From CAYMAZ01 sp964428185 (lineage in GTDB: Bacteria > Bacteroidota > Bacteroidia > Bacteroidales > DTU049): DNA of 31,776 bases. Positions 9,043-18,064 of this stretch are shown piece after piece. Where the stretch lies: NCBI GenBank assembly GCA_964428185.1, contig CAYRXH010000022.1:1-31776 (forward strand). Direction: 5' to 3'. A model generated the notes under the pieces. It searched no databases and was not told where the DNA came from. It saw only the letters and a list, made by a program, of their open reading frames with translations. The position numbers and the translations under genes were made by a program. The stretch's first letter is position 1; each line of letters starts with the position of its first letter.

Positions 9043-11058
9043 TTAATACTTAGGATACATATCTGGCAAAGTTGTTTTGTCATTGTTATCTTTCAGATAG
9101 AAATCAAACCATTCCAAGGTTCTCACAAGATAATCATATCGGTAGAAGTTTTTCGCATTACCGTGACCTTCGCCGGGATATGTAAGCATTCTGACAGCTG
9201 CTTTTCCATGTAGTTTCAGCGATCTGAAAAGTTCATAACCCTGTGAAATAGGTATGCGCGGATCTTCTTCACCATGCAGAATAAGTGTGGGGGTGTTGCT
9301 CATCTGGGCATATTTTACAGGACTGGCTTCCCATACTTTATCAAAATTTTCATGAGTCCAGAATCCCCAGTGTACATAATAATCCTCATAGGGTATATCT
9401 GTCAGGTTTCGTTTTGAAACCTGATTTGTTACGCCTACAAAAACCACTGCTGCTGCAAAACGATCTGTATGTTTGGTAGCTGACCAGGCAGCAAAATAAC
9501 CTCCGTATGAACCACCGCCAATTCCTACACGTTCTTTGTCAACCAGTCCCTGCTCAATGAGATAGTCTATTCCGTCAATCACATCGTCATATTCTTTCCC
9601 TAGCAAATCGCCGTAACCTTGCATTGTAAATTCAACTCCTCTGCCTGAACTGGCTCTGTAATTGGGATAAAAAACAAAATAATCTCTGGAGGCTGCAAAC
9701 TGTCCCCATTGTGAATAATGTGTAATCCAGCCATTCTGAACACATGCTTCAGGTCCGCCATGAATATATACAATCAATGGGTATTGTTTGCCTTGTGCAT
9801 AATGAAGGGGATATATTAGTACTCCTTCAATCTCTTTGCCGTCTCTTGCTTTATACGTTATCTTTTTCTGCTGTGCAAGTTTTATATTGCTTAGCCAGGA
9901 ATTGTGATTGCTGAGTTTTTCAGTTTCTCCGGTTTTGATGTTGATACGCATGAGTTCTGAAGGGTGATGAGGAGTGTGTCCTGCAAACCAAATGAATCCG
10001 TCTGAAATTTCAAATGATTTGAAACAGGCTTTGCCTCCTTCAACGATCAATGATGATCCCTTGTCTGAAATTTTTTGCTGTCGCACTATAATGTCAGTTC
10101 CTGCTTCGGCCACATACATGACTGTTTCATTGTCAGTCCAGATCAAATTAACGGCCGACAGTTCCATCCCCTGAGTGTAATTCCTTATTTCGGAGTATTC
10201 AATTCCCTTACCGGTCTCAAAAATAAACAGACTGCCTGAAACAGCATCCGATAAATCTGATGCAGCAATGAATGCCAGTTTTTTATTGTCAGGACTCCAT
10301 TTCATTACTGAAAGTTTGCCGGGATTTTGAATGACTTCTAGAACTTTACCGTCTTCAACATTAATAATATGAATTCGTTTGAACATAAAGGAATGATCAA
10401 CAAGATTTGCAGGTGCTATTGCTGCTGCTACTTTTTTTCCATCGGGGCTAATCGTAAAATCAAAAACTGTTACGCCGCGGGTTAGTGTTGTAAGTTGCCC
10501 GCTACTTACATTATATTTCAGTAGTTCTATATGTGGAATATTTTCTTCAACAATTTTCATGTCATATCCCTCAGCTTTGATATCGGCAATTGCTTTTGAC
10601 TCTTTTTCAGTAACGGTAAGAGCAATGGTGTTTTTATCTATGAAATCATAAGCAATGATGCTTCTGTCAAGATTGGTTAACTGAACCGGGTCTGAACTAT
10701 TTGGATCCATGGCATAAATTTGTCTGCTTTTACTGTTCCCCATAGCTGCCCTAAAACAAATCCTTTTTCCGTCGGGATGCCATTGAATGGATGTAATACT
10801 TACTGCACCACCAATCATCGTCTGGCTGGTCTTTTTCTCCACATTATAGAGCCAGAGTTGTCGGTATGCAGAACCACTTCCATCTTCAAGCGGACGTGGC
10901 ACAGAAAGAGTATAGGCGATCCATTTGCCATCAGGAGAAACTGCTGTTTCAGCAACTATCTGAATAGAATGCAGATCAGTTGGTTGAATACCGTTTTGAG
11001 CATGAGAACTAAAAACTCCTGCAAGTACAATTGAAATGATAATTTGAATTATTTTCAT
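9043..11058 (-). CDS. Secreted S9-family (prolyl oligopeptidase-like) serine peptidase
   Basis: A 671-residue exported peptidase, closest in form to dipeptidyl or acylaminoacyl peptidases of family S9C. Seen: an N-terminal Sec signal (residues 1-20, ending SSHAQ), a WD40/TolB-like beta propeller up to about 390 (AETAVSPDGKWIAYTLSVP, FTISPDGKKVAAAI, MKWSPDNKKLAFI), then the alpha/beta hydrolase domain. The catalytic triad is visible: Ser517 in GGGSYGGY, Asp599 in HGEEDPRIP and His632 in GEGHGNAKNF. Such enzymes clip peptides in the periplasm for uptake as a carbon and nitrogen source. It lies downstream of dnaK on the same strand behind a terminator, so it is likely transcribed alone. Confidence 0.94.
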   Translation of the reverse strand: MKIIQIIISIVLAGVFSSHAQNGIQPTDLHSIQIVAETAVSPDGKWIAYTLSVPRPLEDGSGSAYRQLWLYNVEKKTSQTMIGGAVSITSIQWHPDGKRICFRAAMGNSKSRQIYAMDPNSSDPVQLTNLDRSIIAYDFIDKNTIALTVTEKESKAIADIKAEGYDMKIVEENIPHIELLKYNVSSGQLTTLTRGVTVFDFTISPDGKKVAAAIAPANLVDHSFMFKRIHIINVEDGKVLEVIQNPGKLSVMKWSPDNKKLAFIAASDLSDAVSGSLFIFETGKGIEYSEIRNYTQGMELSAVNLIWTDNETVMYVAEAGTDIIVRQQKISDKGSSLIVEGGKACFKSFEISDGFIWFAGHTPHHPSELMRINIKTGETEKLSNHNSWLSNIKLAQQKKITYKARDGKEIEGVLIYPLHYAQGKQYPLIVYIHGGPEACVQNGWITHYSQWGQFAASRDYFVFYPNYRASSGRGVEFTMQGYGDLLGKEYDDVIDGIDYLIEQGLVDKERVGIGGGSYGGYFAAWSATKHTDRFAAAVVFVGVTNQVSKRNLTDIPYEDYYVHWGFWTHENFDKVWEASPVKYAQMSNTPTLILHGEEDPRIPISQGYELFRSLKLHGKAAVRMLTYPGEGHGNAKNFYRYDYLVRTLEWFDFYLKDNNDKTTLPDMYPKY

Positions 11059-11120
11059 GTTTTTTTATTTTGATATGCAAATATGGGAAAAATAATCAAT
11101 CTGAACAAGTTTACAAAAAG

Positions 11121-11155
11121 ATAAAAAAAACTGACCGGAACAATCCAGCCAGTTT
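11121..11155 (-). terminator. Rho-independent terminator of dnaK
   Basis: Read on the minus strand, AAACTGGC (11155-11148) pairs with GGTCAGTTT (11136-11128) with one G-U pair, around an 11-base loop. A T-run follows at once. It lies 25 bases past the dnaK stop. Confidence 0.75.
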
Positions 11156-11179
11156 GATTGATTTGTTATGGAAAGAAAA

Positions 11180-13084
11180 TTATTTCACTTCTTCGTAGTC
11201 TGCATCAGTGACATTATCAGCAGATGATTGCTGATTGTCATTGTTTGGCTCGACAATAGGTTCTTGTTGAGTGGAATTTTGTTGTGAAGCTTTATACATA
11301 TCTTCACTGGCAGCCTGCCATGCCTGATTGATTTGCTCAAGTGCAGTATCTACAGCTGCCATATCCTGATTTTTATGTGCTTCTTTCAGTGAAACCAGAG
11401 CAGTTTCAATGGCTTGTTTTTTATCTACAGGAATTTTTTCACCATATTCTTTCAGCTGTTTCTCAGTCTGGAAGATCATGCTGTCAGCCTGATTTAATTT
11501 ATCTACTTTTTCCTTCACCAGTTTGTCTTCTTCAGCATGTGCTTCAGCTTCTTCTTTCATACGTTTGATTTCTTCTTCAGACAGTCCGGAAGATGCCTCA
11601 ATTCTTATATTCTGAGATTTTCCTGTTGCTTTGTCAACAGCTGAAACATTCAAGATGCCGTTTGCATCAATATCAAAGGTTACTTCGATCTGAGGGACAC
11701 CTCTGGGAGCAGGAGGGATGCCATCAAGATGAAATCTTCCGATTGTTTTGTTCTGATTTGCCATTGGTCGTTCTCCCTGCAGCACGTGAATTTCAACAGA
11801 TGTCTGACTGTCAGCAGCAGTTGAAAAGACTTCGGATTTTTTAGTCGGTATTGTTGTATTAGAATTGATCAGTTTGGTCATCACACCTCCAAGAGTTTCA
11901 ATGCCAAGAGAAAGGGGAGTGACATCGAGCAACAGAATATCTTTTACATCACCTGCAAGAACTCCACCCTGTATAGCAGCTCCAACAGCCACAACTTCAT
12001 CCGGATTTACGCCTTTTGAGGGTGTCTTTCCAAAGAATTCCTCAACGACTTTCTGAATAACCGGAACTCGGGTGCTTCCACCTACAAGGATAATTTCGTT
12101 AATCTGACCAACAGAAAGGTTAGCGTCTTTAAGAGCCTGGCGGCATGGTTCAATTGTGCCCTTAACCAAATCATCAATAAGCTGTTCGAATTTTGAACGG
12201 GTAAGGGTTTTAACAAGGTGTTTCGGAATTCCATCAACGGGCATAATATAGGGCAAATTGATTTCTGTTTGGGAAGAGCTGGAAAGTTCAATTTTTGCTT
12301 TTTCAGCAGCTTCTTTCAGTCTTTGCAATGCCATTGGATCTTTCCGGAGATCTATACCTTCATCTTTAAGGAATTCTTCTGCAAGCCAGTTAATAATTCT
12401 GTCATCAAAATCATCTCCTCCCAAATGGGTATTCCCGTTGGTAGATTTTACTTCAAAAACACCATCACCAAGCTCGAGAATAGAGATGTCAAAAGTGCCG
12501 CCGCCTAAGTCATAAACTGCAATTTTCATTTCCTTGTTTTTGCGGTCCATGCCGTATGCAAGAGCTGCAGCGGTTGGTTCATTAATAATTCTTTTGACAT
12601 TGAGACCTGCAATTTCACCTGCTTCTTTAGTAGCCTGACGTTGGGAATCATTAAAGTAGGCAGGAACTGTAATAACTGCTTCAGTAACTTCCTGTCCAAG
12701 ATAATCTTCGGCAGTTTTCTTCATTTTCTGAAGAATCATAGCTGAAATTTCCTGAGGTGAATATTGTCTGTCACCAATGATGACACGTGGTGTATTATTT
12801 GCACCCTTATCAACTTTGTAGGGGACTCTCTTGATTTCCTTGGGAACCCTGTCAAAAGTTTCACCCATAAACCTTTTAATAGAATAAATAGTATTTTTAG
12901 GATTTGTAATGGCCTGACGCTTTGCGGGATCACCTACTTTACGTTCTCCGTTTTCTGTAAATGCAACGATTGAAGGTGTGGTTCTTTTGCCTTCACTATT
13001 GGGAATAACAACTGGTTCGTTGCCTTCCATAACTGCAACACATGAGTTGGTTGTGCCTAAATCAATTCCGATAATTTTACCCAT
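11180..13084 (-). CDS. dnaK: Molecular chaperone DnaK (Hsp70)
   Basis: A full-length Hsp70 of 634 residues: an ATP-driven chaperone that binds exposed hydrophobic peptide stretches with DnaJ and GrpE as partners. Seen: GIDLGTTNSCVAVMEG at the N-terminus, VPAYFNDSQRQATKEAG, NEPTAAALAYG, the DLGGGTFD phosphate loop, VGGSTRVP, the linker DVTPLSLGIETLGG, a substrate-binding beta domain to about 505, the helical lid, and the ending DADYEEVK. grpE and dnaJ are not next to it. I saw no CIRCE operator and no clear sigma-32 promoter in the 166 bases upstream. A weak terminator separates it from the DUF4249 gene, so it probably has its own promoter in 13085-13200. Confidence 0.98.
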   Translation of the reverse strand: MGKIIGIDLGTTNSCVAVMEGNEPVVIPNSEGKRTTPSIVAFTENGERKVGDPAKRQAITNPKNTIYSIKRFMGETFDRVPKEIKRVPYKVDKGANNTPRVIIGDRQYSPQEISAMILQKMKKTAEDYLGQEVTEAVITVPAYFNDSQRQATKEAGEIAGLNVKRIINEPTAAALAYGMDRKNKEMKIAVYDLGGGTFDISILELGDGVFEVKSTNGNTHLGGDDFDDRIINWLAEEFLKDEGIDLRKDPMALQRLKEAAEKAKIELSSSSQTEINLPYIMPVDGIPKHLVKTLTRSKFEQLIDDLVKGTIEPCRQALKDANLSVGQINEIILVGGSTRVPVIQKVVEEFFGKTPSKGVNPDEVVAVGAAIQGGVLAGDVKDILLLDVTPLSLGIETLGGVMTKLINSNTTIPTKKSEVFSTAADSQTSVEIHVLQGERPMANQNKTIGRFHLDGIPPAPRGVPQIEVTFDIDANGILNVSAVDKATGKSQNIRIEASSGLSEEEIKRMKEEAEAHAEEDKLVKEKVDKLNQADSMIFQTEKQLKEYGEKIPVDKKQAIETALVSLKEAHKNQDMAAVDTALEQINQAWQAASEDMYKASQQNSTQQEPIVEPNNDNQQSSADNVTDADYEEVK

Positions 13085-13200
13085 TGTAATTCATTTTTAT
13101 TTTGTCTCTCCGGTTTTTCAACTTTTATGCCATCCGCCATAACACCACAATATGTCATAAAAAGACATTCAATTGTATTGATTTCAAGAAAATAATATGA

Positions 13201-13225
13201 CAAAAAGACAGTAATTTTCTTGTCT
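13201..13225 (-). terminator. Weak terminator-like hairpin after the ruvX-DUF4249 operon
   Basis: On the minus strand AGACA (13225-13221) pairs with TGTCT (13210-13206) and is followed by TTTT. The stem is only five base pairs, so this is tentative. It would separate the operon from dnaK. Confidence 0.35.
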
Positions 13226-13250
13226 AATCATCTTAAGGAGTAAAACATGT

Positions 13251-14309
13251 TTACTGAAAGTTCAAATAATCAACGGATCCGTTTCTGAGAGAATCTACTG
13301 TCAGATAATTGAGATAATAATTCAGTTTTACAACTCTTTTTGAGGAGAAGATTCCAAGACCGTTTGTGATGTTAGTATATACCGGTCTGTCCTGAATGAT
13401 TGAGTTTGAAGGTGCATTGGTATCAATATATGTTGACAGTTCGTCAGCACCAACGGCAATAACAAGCTGAATGTCTACACGACCTTCTGAAGTCATAATC
13501 CCATGGAAACGGTTAACATTAGGCAAATCTGGAATTTTTTGCTTCAGAATGTTGAAGAAAGTATAAGGGATATAAGAAATGACAATATCTTCACCACCGG
13601 CAATCCTGTCAGATTTCACACTCCCCAGGTTCCATTCAATTTGTTTCATTAAAGTATCGAGGGGATTATCAGTATATACTTCCCTGTAAAAGAAAATAAA
13701 TTTGGCTTCATAGATTTTACCGTAGGGGGCTGATTTCATTTCAACATTTATCCTGCTTGTGGATATAAGAGAAACAAATTTATTATATGGTGCAGGTTTT
13801 GACACATTGAAATTGGGAATAAGCGGTGTCTCTGATTCAGTAACATCACCTGTTACTGGGTTTTCAATTATGAGTTTGTACTTGTTATCAGGATTGATAT
13901 AAACAGTATCATTTGTAAGTTCATTGTATTCATAAATGGCATACACTGCAGGGATATCAAAATAATAATATGGCTGATACCCGGTATTGAAGGCTCCGCT
14001 GTTTTTAGGGAGATGAACAGTGTCCAGCTGATAAGTATTCACTAGTTGGTTGTTGTTGTTGTATTCTTTAATTGTCACATTCAGCTTGTAGGGATAGTTT
14101 GAACTGTCAGGTTCTTCGGCATCAATCAGTGCATTTCCTTCTGTTAGAAACGCTCTGTTGATTCTGATATATTGCCGCTGCTTGCTTGGATCAATCACTC
14201 CATAAACAACAGTGATGTTTTTATATTCACCATTAATGTCAAGCTCGTTATCGCAGGCATGAAATAACAATAAAGGAAGCAGAAAAAGTATAAAAAGTAA
14301 TTTTTTCAT
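13251..14309 (-). CDS. DUF4249 family lipoprotein
   Basis: A 352-residue lipoprotein of a Bacteroidota family with no settled biochemical role; members often accompany TonB-dependent receptor systems. Seen: a signal peptide ending in the lipobox FHAC (Cys at about 19), then the DUF4249 hallmark VVYGVIDPSKQRQYIRINRAFL, followed by a beta-rich body. The frame is open upstream to 14396, but that part overlaps the thioredoxin gene. ATG 14309 directly opens a lipoprotein signal and sits 4 bases past the previous stop (14314). It is the last gene of the ruvX operon. No TonB-dependent receptor lies nearby here, which is less usual for the family. Confidence 0.85.
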   Translation of the reverse strand: MKKLLFILFLLPLLLFHACDNELDINGEYKNITVVYGVIDPSKQRQYIRINRAFLTEGNALIDAEEPDSSNYPYKLNVTIKEYNNNNQLVNTYQLDTVHLPKNSGAFNTGYQPYYYFDIPAVYAIYEYNELTNDTVYINPDNKYKLIIENPVTGDVTESETPLIPNFNVSKPAPYNKFVSLISTSRINVEMKSAPYGKIYEAKFIFFYREVYTDNPLDTLMKQIEWNLGSVKSDRIAGGEDIVISYIPYTFFNILKQKIPDLPNVNRFHGIMTSEGRVDIQLVIAVGADELSTYIDTNAPSNSIIQDRPVYTNITNGLGIFSSKRVVKLNYYLNYLTVDSLRNGSVDYLNFQ

Positions 14310-14313
14310 TGGT

Positions 14314-15771
14314 TTATTCAGTTTCAATGTTAAACATATTTTCTTTATTTCGGGTTGCATCCCATTTGGGGATAAAAGAAGTGGTGGCTTCAGCACTTAA
14401 TTTTTTTGCAATAATTTTTTTCTCTTCATCGAGAATGAAAATCAATGGAGTTGAAAAGACATCATATAGTTCATGATAGTTGCCCAAAGCACTTCTTGTT
14501 CCATTTACATTGATCCAGTCGTCAATTTGTTTTTCTTCAATTAATTTTTTCCATGAAGTTAAGTTGGTATCCGTACATACACTATATATCTTAATATCGT
14601 ATTTTGATCCGTTTTCTTTCCAGAAGGTATTGATGTGTTCAATTTCCTTTTTGCAATGACCACAACCAGGATCCCAGAATATCATAACTGTATATTTTGC
14701 TTTTATTGCCCAAAGTTGTGTATATGCTTTGAGAGAAGTGTCAAGCAGTGCCATGTTCGGAGCAATTTTTCCGATCAGGATCGGACTCAGTTTATCAGCT
14801 CTCTGAAGAATTTTTTGCAAAGAAGCTTCGCTTACCCAAAATGCTTTTCCACTTCTGTAATATTTATCAACAAGGTGAACGAAGACGGCATCATGACCCA
14901 TAATCTGAGATGTTTCATAATGAAATGTAAGATACCAGACGACATATTTAAAAAGGTCAGGAGCGTTTTCAGTTTTTTTGATCAGCAGATCAAGTTCTTT
15001 GATGACAGAGTCAGGGTGTTGAATAACAACCTGAGTTATAAATCTTTCAAGACGTCCGTGAAAAACCGGTGTTCTCACCAAGGAACCATCAGTAAAATCC
15101 ATATTTTCCCAATAATGTTCCTTAAAAAATGTATATAAGTATAAAGAATCTTTCGTTCCATCCTCCTTTACGGGTGCTTCAGGGAGAACAGGATCGGTAG
15201 TTAGCCTGAAGATTTTGGCTACAAAAGTTTCAGGATTGTTTCTGATGAAATCTTCTTTGATTTTGAGCATTTCATCGTTCAACTTTTTCATTTCTGCCTG
15301 GATAATAGGCAGCGAGTCATGTTCTGATGTTTCATATTGTTCTTTAAGTAATCGGAGTCTCTCATATTCGACTCCAATTTTTGATATGCTTCTGTTGTAA
15401 TCGTAGAAAAGCTGGTTTTCACGTGAGCCGCTGACTTTTGCTTTTCCAGCAATATCTGAAGTGTCAATGTCAAAGCTGAGATTTTGTTCTTTGTTGATTA
15501 CAAAATCAAGATATTTTTTATTGGGGAAGACAATAAAATATACCCCCCGTTCGAGAGCAGAAGATTTGTTTTCAAACACTGCCACTCCTTTGTTGTCGAA
15601 TTGCGTAGTGTCTTTTGCATACTGAAATTTGCCCATATAATATCCCAGATAACAGACTGTATCTTTAAAACCATTGGTGCGTACAGTGATTTTATATGAG
15701 TCTTGGGCAGAAGCTACAATGCCTGAAAGGAAGAAAATAGAGACCAGAAAAACAATTTTCTTATGTTTCAT
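14314..15771 (-). CDS. Exported thioredoxin-like (TlpA/AhpC-TSA) protein with DUF4369-type N-terminus
   Basis: A 485-residue exported thiol-disulfide protein. Seen: a signal peptide MKHKKIVFLVSIFFLSGIVA ending near SAQ, an N-terminal beta domain of the DUF4369 kind (YKITVRTNGFKDTVCYLGYYMG), a long helical middle (about 150-335, perhaps DUF5106), and a C-terminal thioredoxin fold. The active-site pair is Cys370 and Cys373 in DPGCGHCKKE, and the cis-proline motif is STPLIFILDE. Such proteins reduce disulfides in the periplasm, for example for cytochrome or surface lipoprotein maturation. The frame extends to 15921, but ATG 15771 begins a clean signal peptide and avoids overlap with the DUF5063 gene. 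Confidence 0.88.
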   Translation of the reverse strand: MKHKKIVFLVSIFFLSGIVASAQDSYKITVRTNGFKDTVCYLGYYMGKFQYAKDTTQFDNKGVAVFENKSSALERGVYFIVFPNKKYLDFVINKEQNLSFDIDTSDIAGKAKVSGSRENQLFYDYNRSISKIGVEYERLRLLKEQYETSEHDSLPIIQAEMKKLNDEMLKIKEDFIRNNPETFVAKIFRLTTDPVLPEAPVKEDGTKDSLYLYTFFKEHYWENMDFTDGSLVRTPVFHGRLERFITQVVIQHPDSVIKELDLLIKKTENAPDLFKYVVWYLTFHYETSQIMGHDAVFVHLVDKYYRSGKAFWVSEASLQKILQRADKLSPILIGKIAPNMALLDTSLKAYTQLWAIKAKYTVMIFWDPGCGHCKKEIEHINTFWKENGSKYDIKIYSVCTDTNLTSWKKLIEEKQIDDWINVNGTRSALGNYHELYDVFSTPLIFILDEEKKIIAKKLSAEATTSFIPKWDATRNKENMFNIETE

Positions 15772-15784
15772 AACAACCAGCAGT

Positions 15785-16324
15785 TTAAAGTTCATCTTCA
15801 TCAGAATGTTGTTTTGTATCCACAATAATGCCATGAATATGAGATAAAAGATGTGGGATAATTTTACCCCACCTGTGTATGAATAATTCCCTGCACATAA
15901 AAACGGCGTTTTGTTTTGCATAGTGTGAAGGTTTTGAAAATAAAAAAATAAAATCTTTCAGGTCCTGATAGAGGTCGGCCAGATTTTCTGACATTGTTGT
16001 TTCTGCCGGTCCCTGTAATTCAGGATCCCAAAAGTAATAATTATTCAAATGCTTGAAATTGTTTTTAAAGGAATTGTAAAGGTATTCCCATGTTTCTTCA
16101 ATGACAAATCGTTCATTGTCATGTTCAGGAAATTCTGTTACCTGTGGAAGCAATGAGCCTTTGATATAAAGGAGGGGCAAAATTCTTTGCAGATAAGAGA
16201 AAATAAATTCATTATCAAAGCGCTCTTGCTCTTCTGCAAAAAGGCAGAATTCATTAGCAACAGTGATCATCTCCATCACTGCCTTACTACCCGTTACTGA
16301 AGTATCAATTTTTTCCTGATTCAT
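15785..16324 (-). CDS. DUF5063 family protein
   Basis: A 179-residue soluble, mostly helical acidic protein that resembles DUF5063, a Bacteroidota-centred family without known function. Seen: an N-terminal helix VMEMITVANEFCLFAEE, the stretch LQRILPLLYIKGSLLP, the pattern WEYLYNSFKNNF, and a C-terminal FMCRELFIHRWGKIIPHLLSHIHG. There is no signal peptide or membrane segment. ATG 16324 is preferred to the TTG two codons earlier. The start overlaps the 3' end of the TPR lipoprotein gene by 20 bases, so translation is probably coupled. Within ruvX-def operons this gene class is a recurring but unexplained passenger. Confidence 0.8.
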   Translation of the reverse strand: MNQEKIDTSVTGSKAVMEMITVANEFCLFAEEQERFDNEFIFSYLQRILPLLYIKGSLLPQVTEFPEHDNERFVIEETWEYLYNSFKNNFKHLNNYYFWDPELQGPAETTMSENLADLYQDLKDFIFLFSKPSHYAKQNAVFMCRELFIHRWGKIIPHLLSHIHGIIVDTKQHSDEDEL

Positions 16325-16844
16325 TGTCAATAGCTATAGTGTCATTAAGATTTGACATGTATTCTTCAGCAAGTTCTTCAGGTGTCTTTCCAAAATTGAG
16401 TATTGTTATTTTAATATCCTCAACCATAGGATGTGAAGGAAAATCATTGATAAATTGCTGATACCAGGTGCGTGCCTTATCAATATCCATTTTCACTGTT
16501 TCATAAATAAAACCTGCAAAAATAAGTGCTTCAGGCACCAGTTCACTGTCAGGATATCCTTCAACCAATTGTTCAAGCAAGCTAATAGCCTTATTTGGTT
16601 CATCAATGGCAACCGCAAGCCGGGCTGCGTTATAGAGTACAATGTGAGTTGCTGTGTCTTCAGGAAAAGACTCTGCAAATTCAGAATATAATGCCAGTAG
16701 TTTTGCTCCGTCTGTTTTATCAATCATCGTCTGCTGACTGATTTTCTTTTCCAAATCAGAAATTTGCTGCTTTAATTTCTCATGTTTTGGTGTGCAGGAA
16801 ATGACAACTGCCCCCACTAGAATTATCATTGATATTGTTTTCAT
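16305..16844 (-). CDS. TPR-type lipoprotein
   Basis: A 179-residue lipoprotein with a signal peptide and lipobox VISC (Cys17), a short coiled-coil stretch (HEKLKQQISDLEKKISQQ), then helical repeats of the tetratricopeptide kind. Two repeats are visible, about residues 66-95 (YNAARLAVAIDEPNKAISLL) and 102-138 (PEALIFAGFIYETVKMDIDKARTWYQQFINDFP). The layout resembles YbgF/BamD-like envelope scaffold proteins, but the partner is unknown. It sits 9 bases after def and overlaps the DUF5063 gene. The acidic tail carries no recognisable domain. Confidence 0.82.
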   Translation of the reverse strand: MKTISMIILVGAVVISCTPKHEKLKQQISDLEKKISQQTMIDKTDGAKLLALYSEFAESFPEDTATHIVLYNAARLAVAIDEPNKAISLLEQLVEGYPDSELVPEALIFAGFIYETVKMDIDKARTWYQQFINDFPSHPMVEDIKITILNFGKTPEELAEEYMSNLNDTIAIDNESGKN

Positions 16845-16853
16845 TGCTTCAGT

Positions 16854-17411
16854 TTATTTTTTATTGGGAAAGATCATTCTGTATGAAACAGTCACTTCTC
16901 CCTTTGAAATTTTGGTCAGTTTTCCTTTGATTAGTGCTTTTTTGAGTGGACTTAATCTTTCAACGAAAAGTGTCCCTTCAAGATGATCATATTCATGCTG
17001 TATGATTCGTCCGATAATTCCGGTATATGTTTCCCTGTGGGGCTGAAAATCAGTATCGAGATATTCAATTTCAACCACAGGATGCCGTTCCACATCTTCG
17101 TTAATTCCGGGAACACTCAGACAACCTTCATTGAAACTCCACAGATCACCGGTTTCATTTAAAATCCGGGGATTAATAAACACTTTTACAAAGTTTTTGG
17201 CGAGTTCATCATCATCTGCATAGGGGCGGGCATCAACAATGAATAAACGGATAGATTTGTTAACCTGAGGAGCGGCAAGGCCAACGCCTCTGGATTCATA
17301 CATTGTTTCAAACATTTTGCTGATAAGTTCCTGCAGTCCCGGATAATCGGGTCCGATATCTGCCGCGATCTTTTTCAGCGTAGAATGTCCATATGCTACA
17401 ATCGGCATCAT
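16854..17411 (-). CDS. def: Peptide deformylase
   Basis: A 185-residue metalloenzyme that removes the formyl group from the N-terminal methionine of new proteins. All three family motifs are intact: GVGLAAPQ (motif 1), EGCLSVPG with the metal ligand Cys97 (motif 2), and QHEYDHLEG with ligands His139 and His143 and catalytic Glu140 (motif 3). ATG 17411 overlaps the ruvX stop as ATGA and gives the usual MPIVAYG start; the frame is open a few codons further. Its place next to ruvX is a common Bacteroidota arrangement. Confidence 0.97.
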   Translation of the reverse strand: MMPIVAYGHSTLKKIAADIGPDYPGLQELISKMFETMYESRGVGLAAPQVNKSIRLFIVDARPYADDDELAKNFVKVFINPRILNETGDLWSFNEGCLSVPGINEDVERHPVVEIEYLDTDFQPHRETYTGIIGRIIQHEYDHLEGTLFVERLSPLKKALIKGKLTKISKGEVTVSYRMIFPNKK

Positions 17412-17842
17412 TTGTTCTGACAATTTTGAAGTGAATCAATATATGACTGAAGAATTATGGAAGCACTGATCTTATCAACCAGACTCTTGTCACGACGTTT
17501 CATTTTAGGGACACCCCCGGCTAAAATTGTATCAAAAGCCATCTTGGAAGTATAGCGTTCATCAACTCTTTCAAAGGGAATATCCGGCAATCTGGCTTTA
17601 AGTCTCCGGATGAACCCTTGTATATGGGGTTCAATACCAGAAGGAGTATTGTCAGCATGTTTCACCTGTCCGATGACAATACTGGTCACGTTCTCGGAAG
17701 AAATATAATTTTCAATCCATTGTAACAGGTTCACAGTATTCACTGTTTCCAATGGAAAAGAGAAGGTGCATGTTTCATCTGAAACTGCAATACCGGTTCT
17801 CTTTAAACCATAATCCAAAGCCAGGATCTTTCCTTTTTCCAT
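17408..17842 (-). CDS. ruvX: Putative Holliday junction resolvase / pre-16S rRNA nuclease YqgF
   Basis: A 144-residue RNase H-fold nuclease. In E. coli the family member trims the 5' end of 16S rRNA precursor; a Holliday-junction role has also been proposed. Seen: ILALDYGLKRTGIAVSD with the first acidic residue Asp10, the mid-protein ERVDERYTS, and a late acidic position in DKISASIIL. It is the first gene of the minus-strand operon ending with DUF4249. A TAATTTTG box sits just upstream, so the leader is very short. Confidence 0.94.
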   Translation of the reverse strand: MEKGKILALDYGLKRTGIAVSDETCTFSFPLETVNTVNLLQWIENYISSENVTSIVIGQVKHADNTPSGIEPHIQGFIRRLKARLPDIPFERVDERYTSKMAFDTILAGGVPKMKRRDKSLVDKISASIILQSYIDSLQNCQNK

Positions 17843-17849
17843 ACTACTG

Positions 17850-17857
17850 CAAAATTA
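17850..17857 (-). promoter_or_regulatory. Putative -7 box TAATTTTG for the ruvX operon
   Basis: On the minus strand TAATTTTG matches TAnnTTTG and lies 7 bases before the ruvX ATG, implying a nearly leaderless transcript. No clear -33 TTG is visible. Confidence 0.45.
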
Positions 17858-18001
17858 CATTTTTTTTGGCAGACATTTTCTAACAGAGTTGATGTATAAA
17901 ACCTGCCTGATGGCTTAAATACACAAAAAAGATAGCTTTTCAGGTTTATTGTGAATGACATGAAATCATTTAACGTTGTTTTTTAAAATGTATTCGGTTA
18001 T

Positions 18002-18046
18002 TCACAGATCTTTTCTGTGATATGAAATACATTCTTTATAATTTTG
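18002..18046 (+). promoter_or_regulatory. Inverted repeat plus -7 box upstream of the DUF2752 gene
   Basis: TCACAGA at 18002-18008 and TCTGTGA at 18014-18020 form a perfect 7-bp inverted repeat with a 5-base spacer. It lies where the -33 region would be for the TAATTTTG box at 18039-18046. The ATG follows at 18065. The position fits an operator, but no regulator is identified. Confidence 0.45.
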
Positions 18047-18064
18047 TGCAAATTTCAGTAAAGA

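Noticed and set aside
12218..12515. Plus-strand open frames opposite dnaK
   Set aside because: Antisense shadows of a highly conserved gene; no independent evidence.
14635..15138. Plus-strand open frame of 167 codons
   Set aside because: It lies wholly opposite the thioredoxin-like gene, which has a signal peptide and a CGHC site; the antisense frame has no recognisable features.
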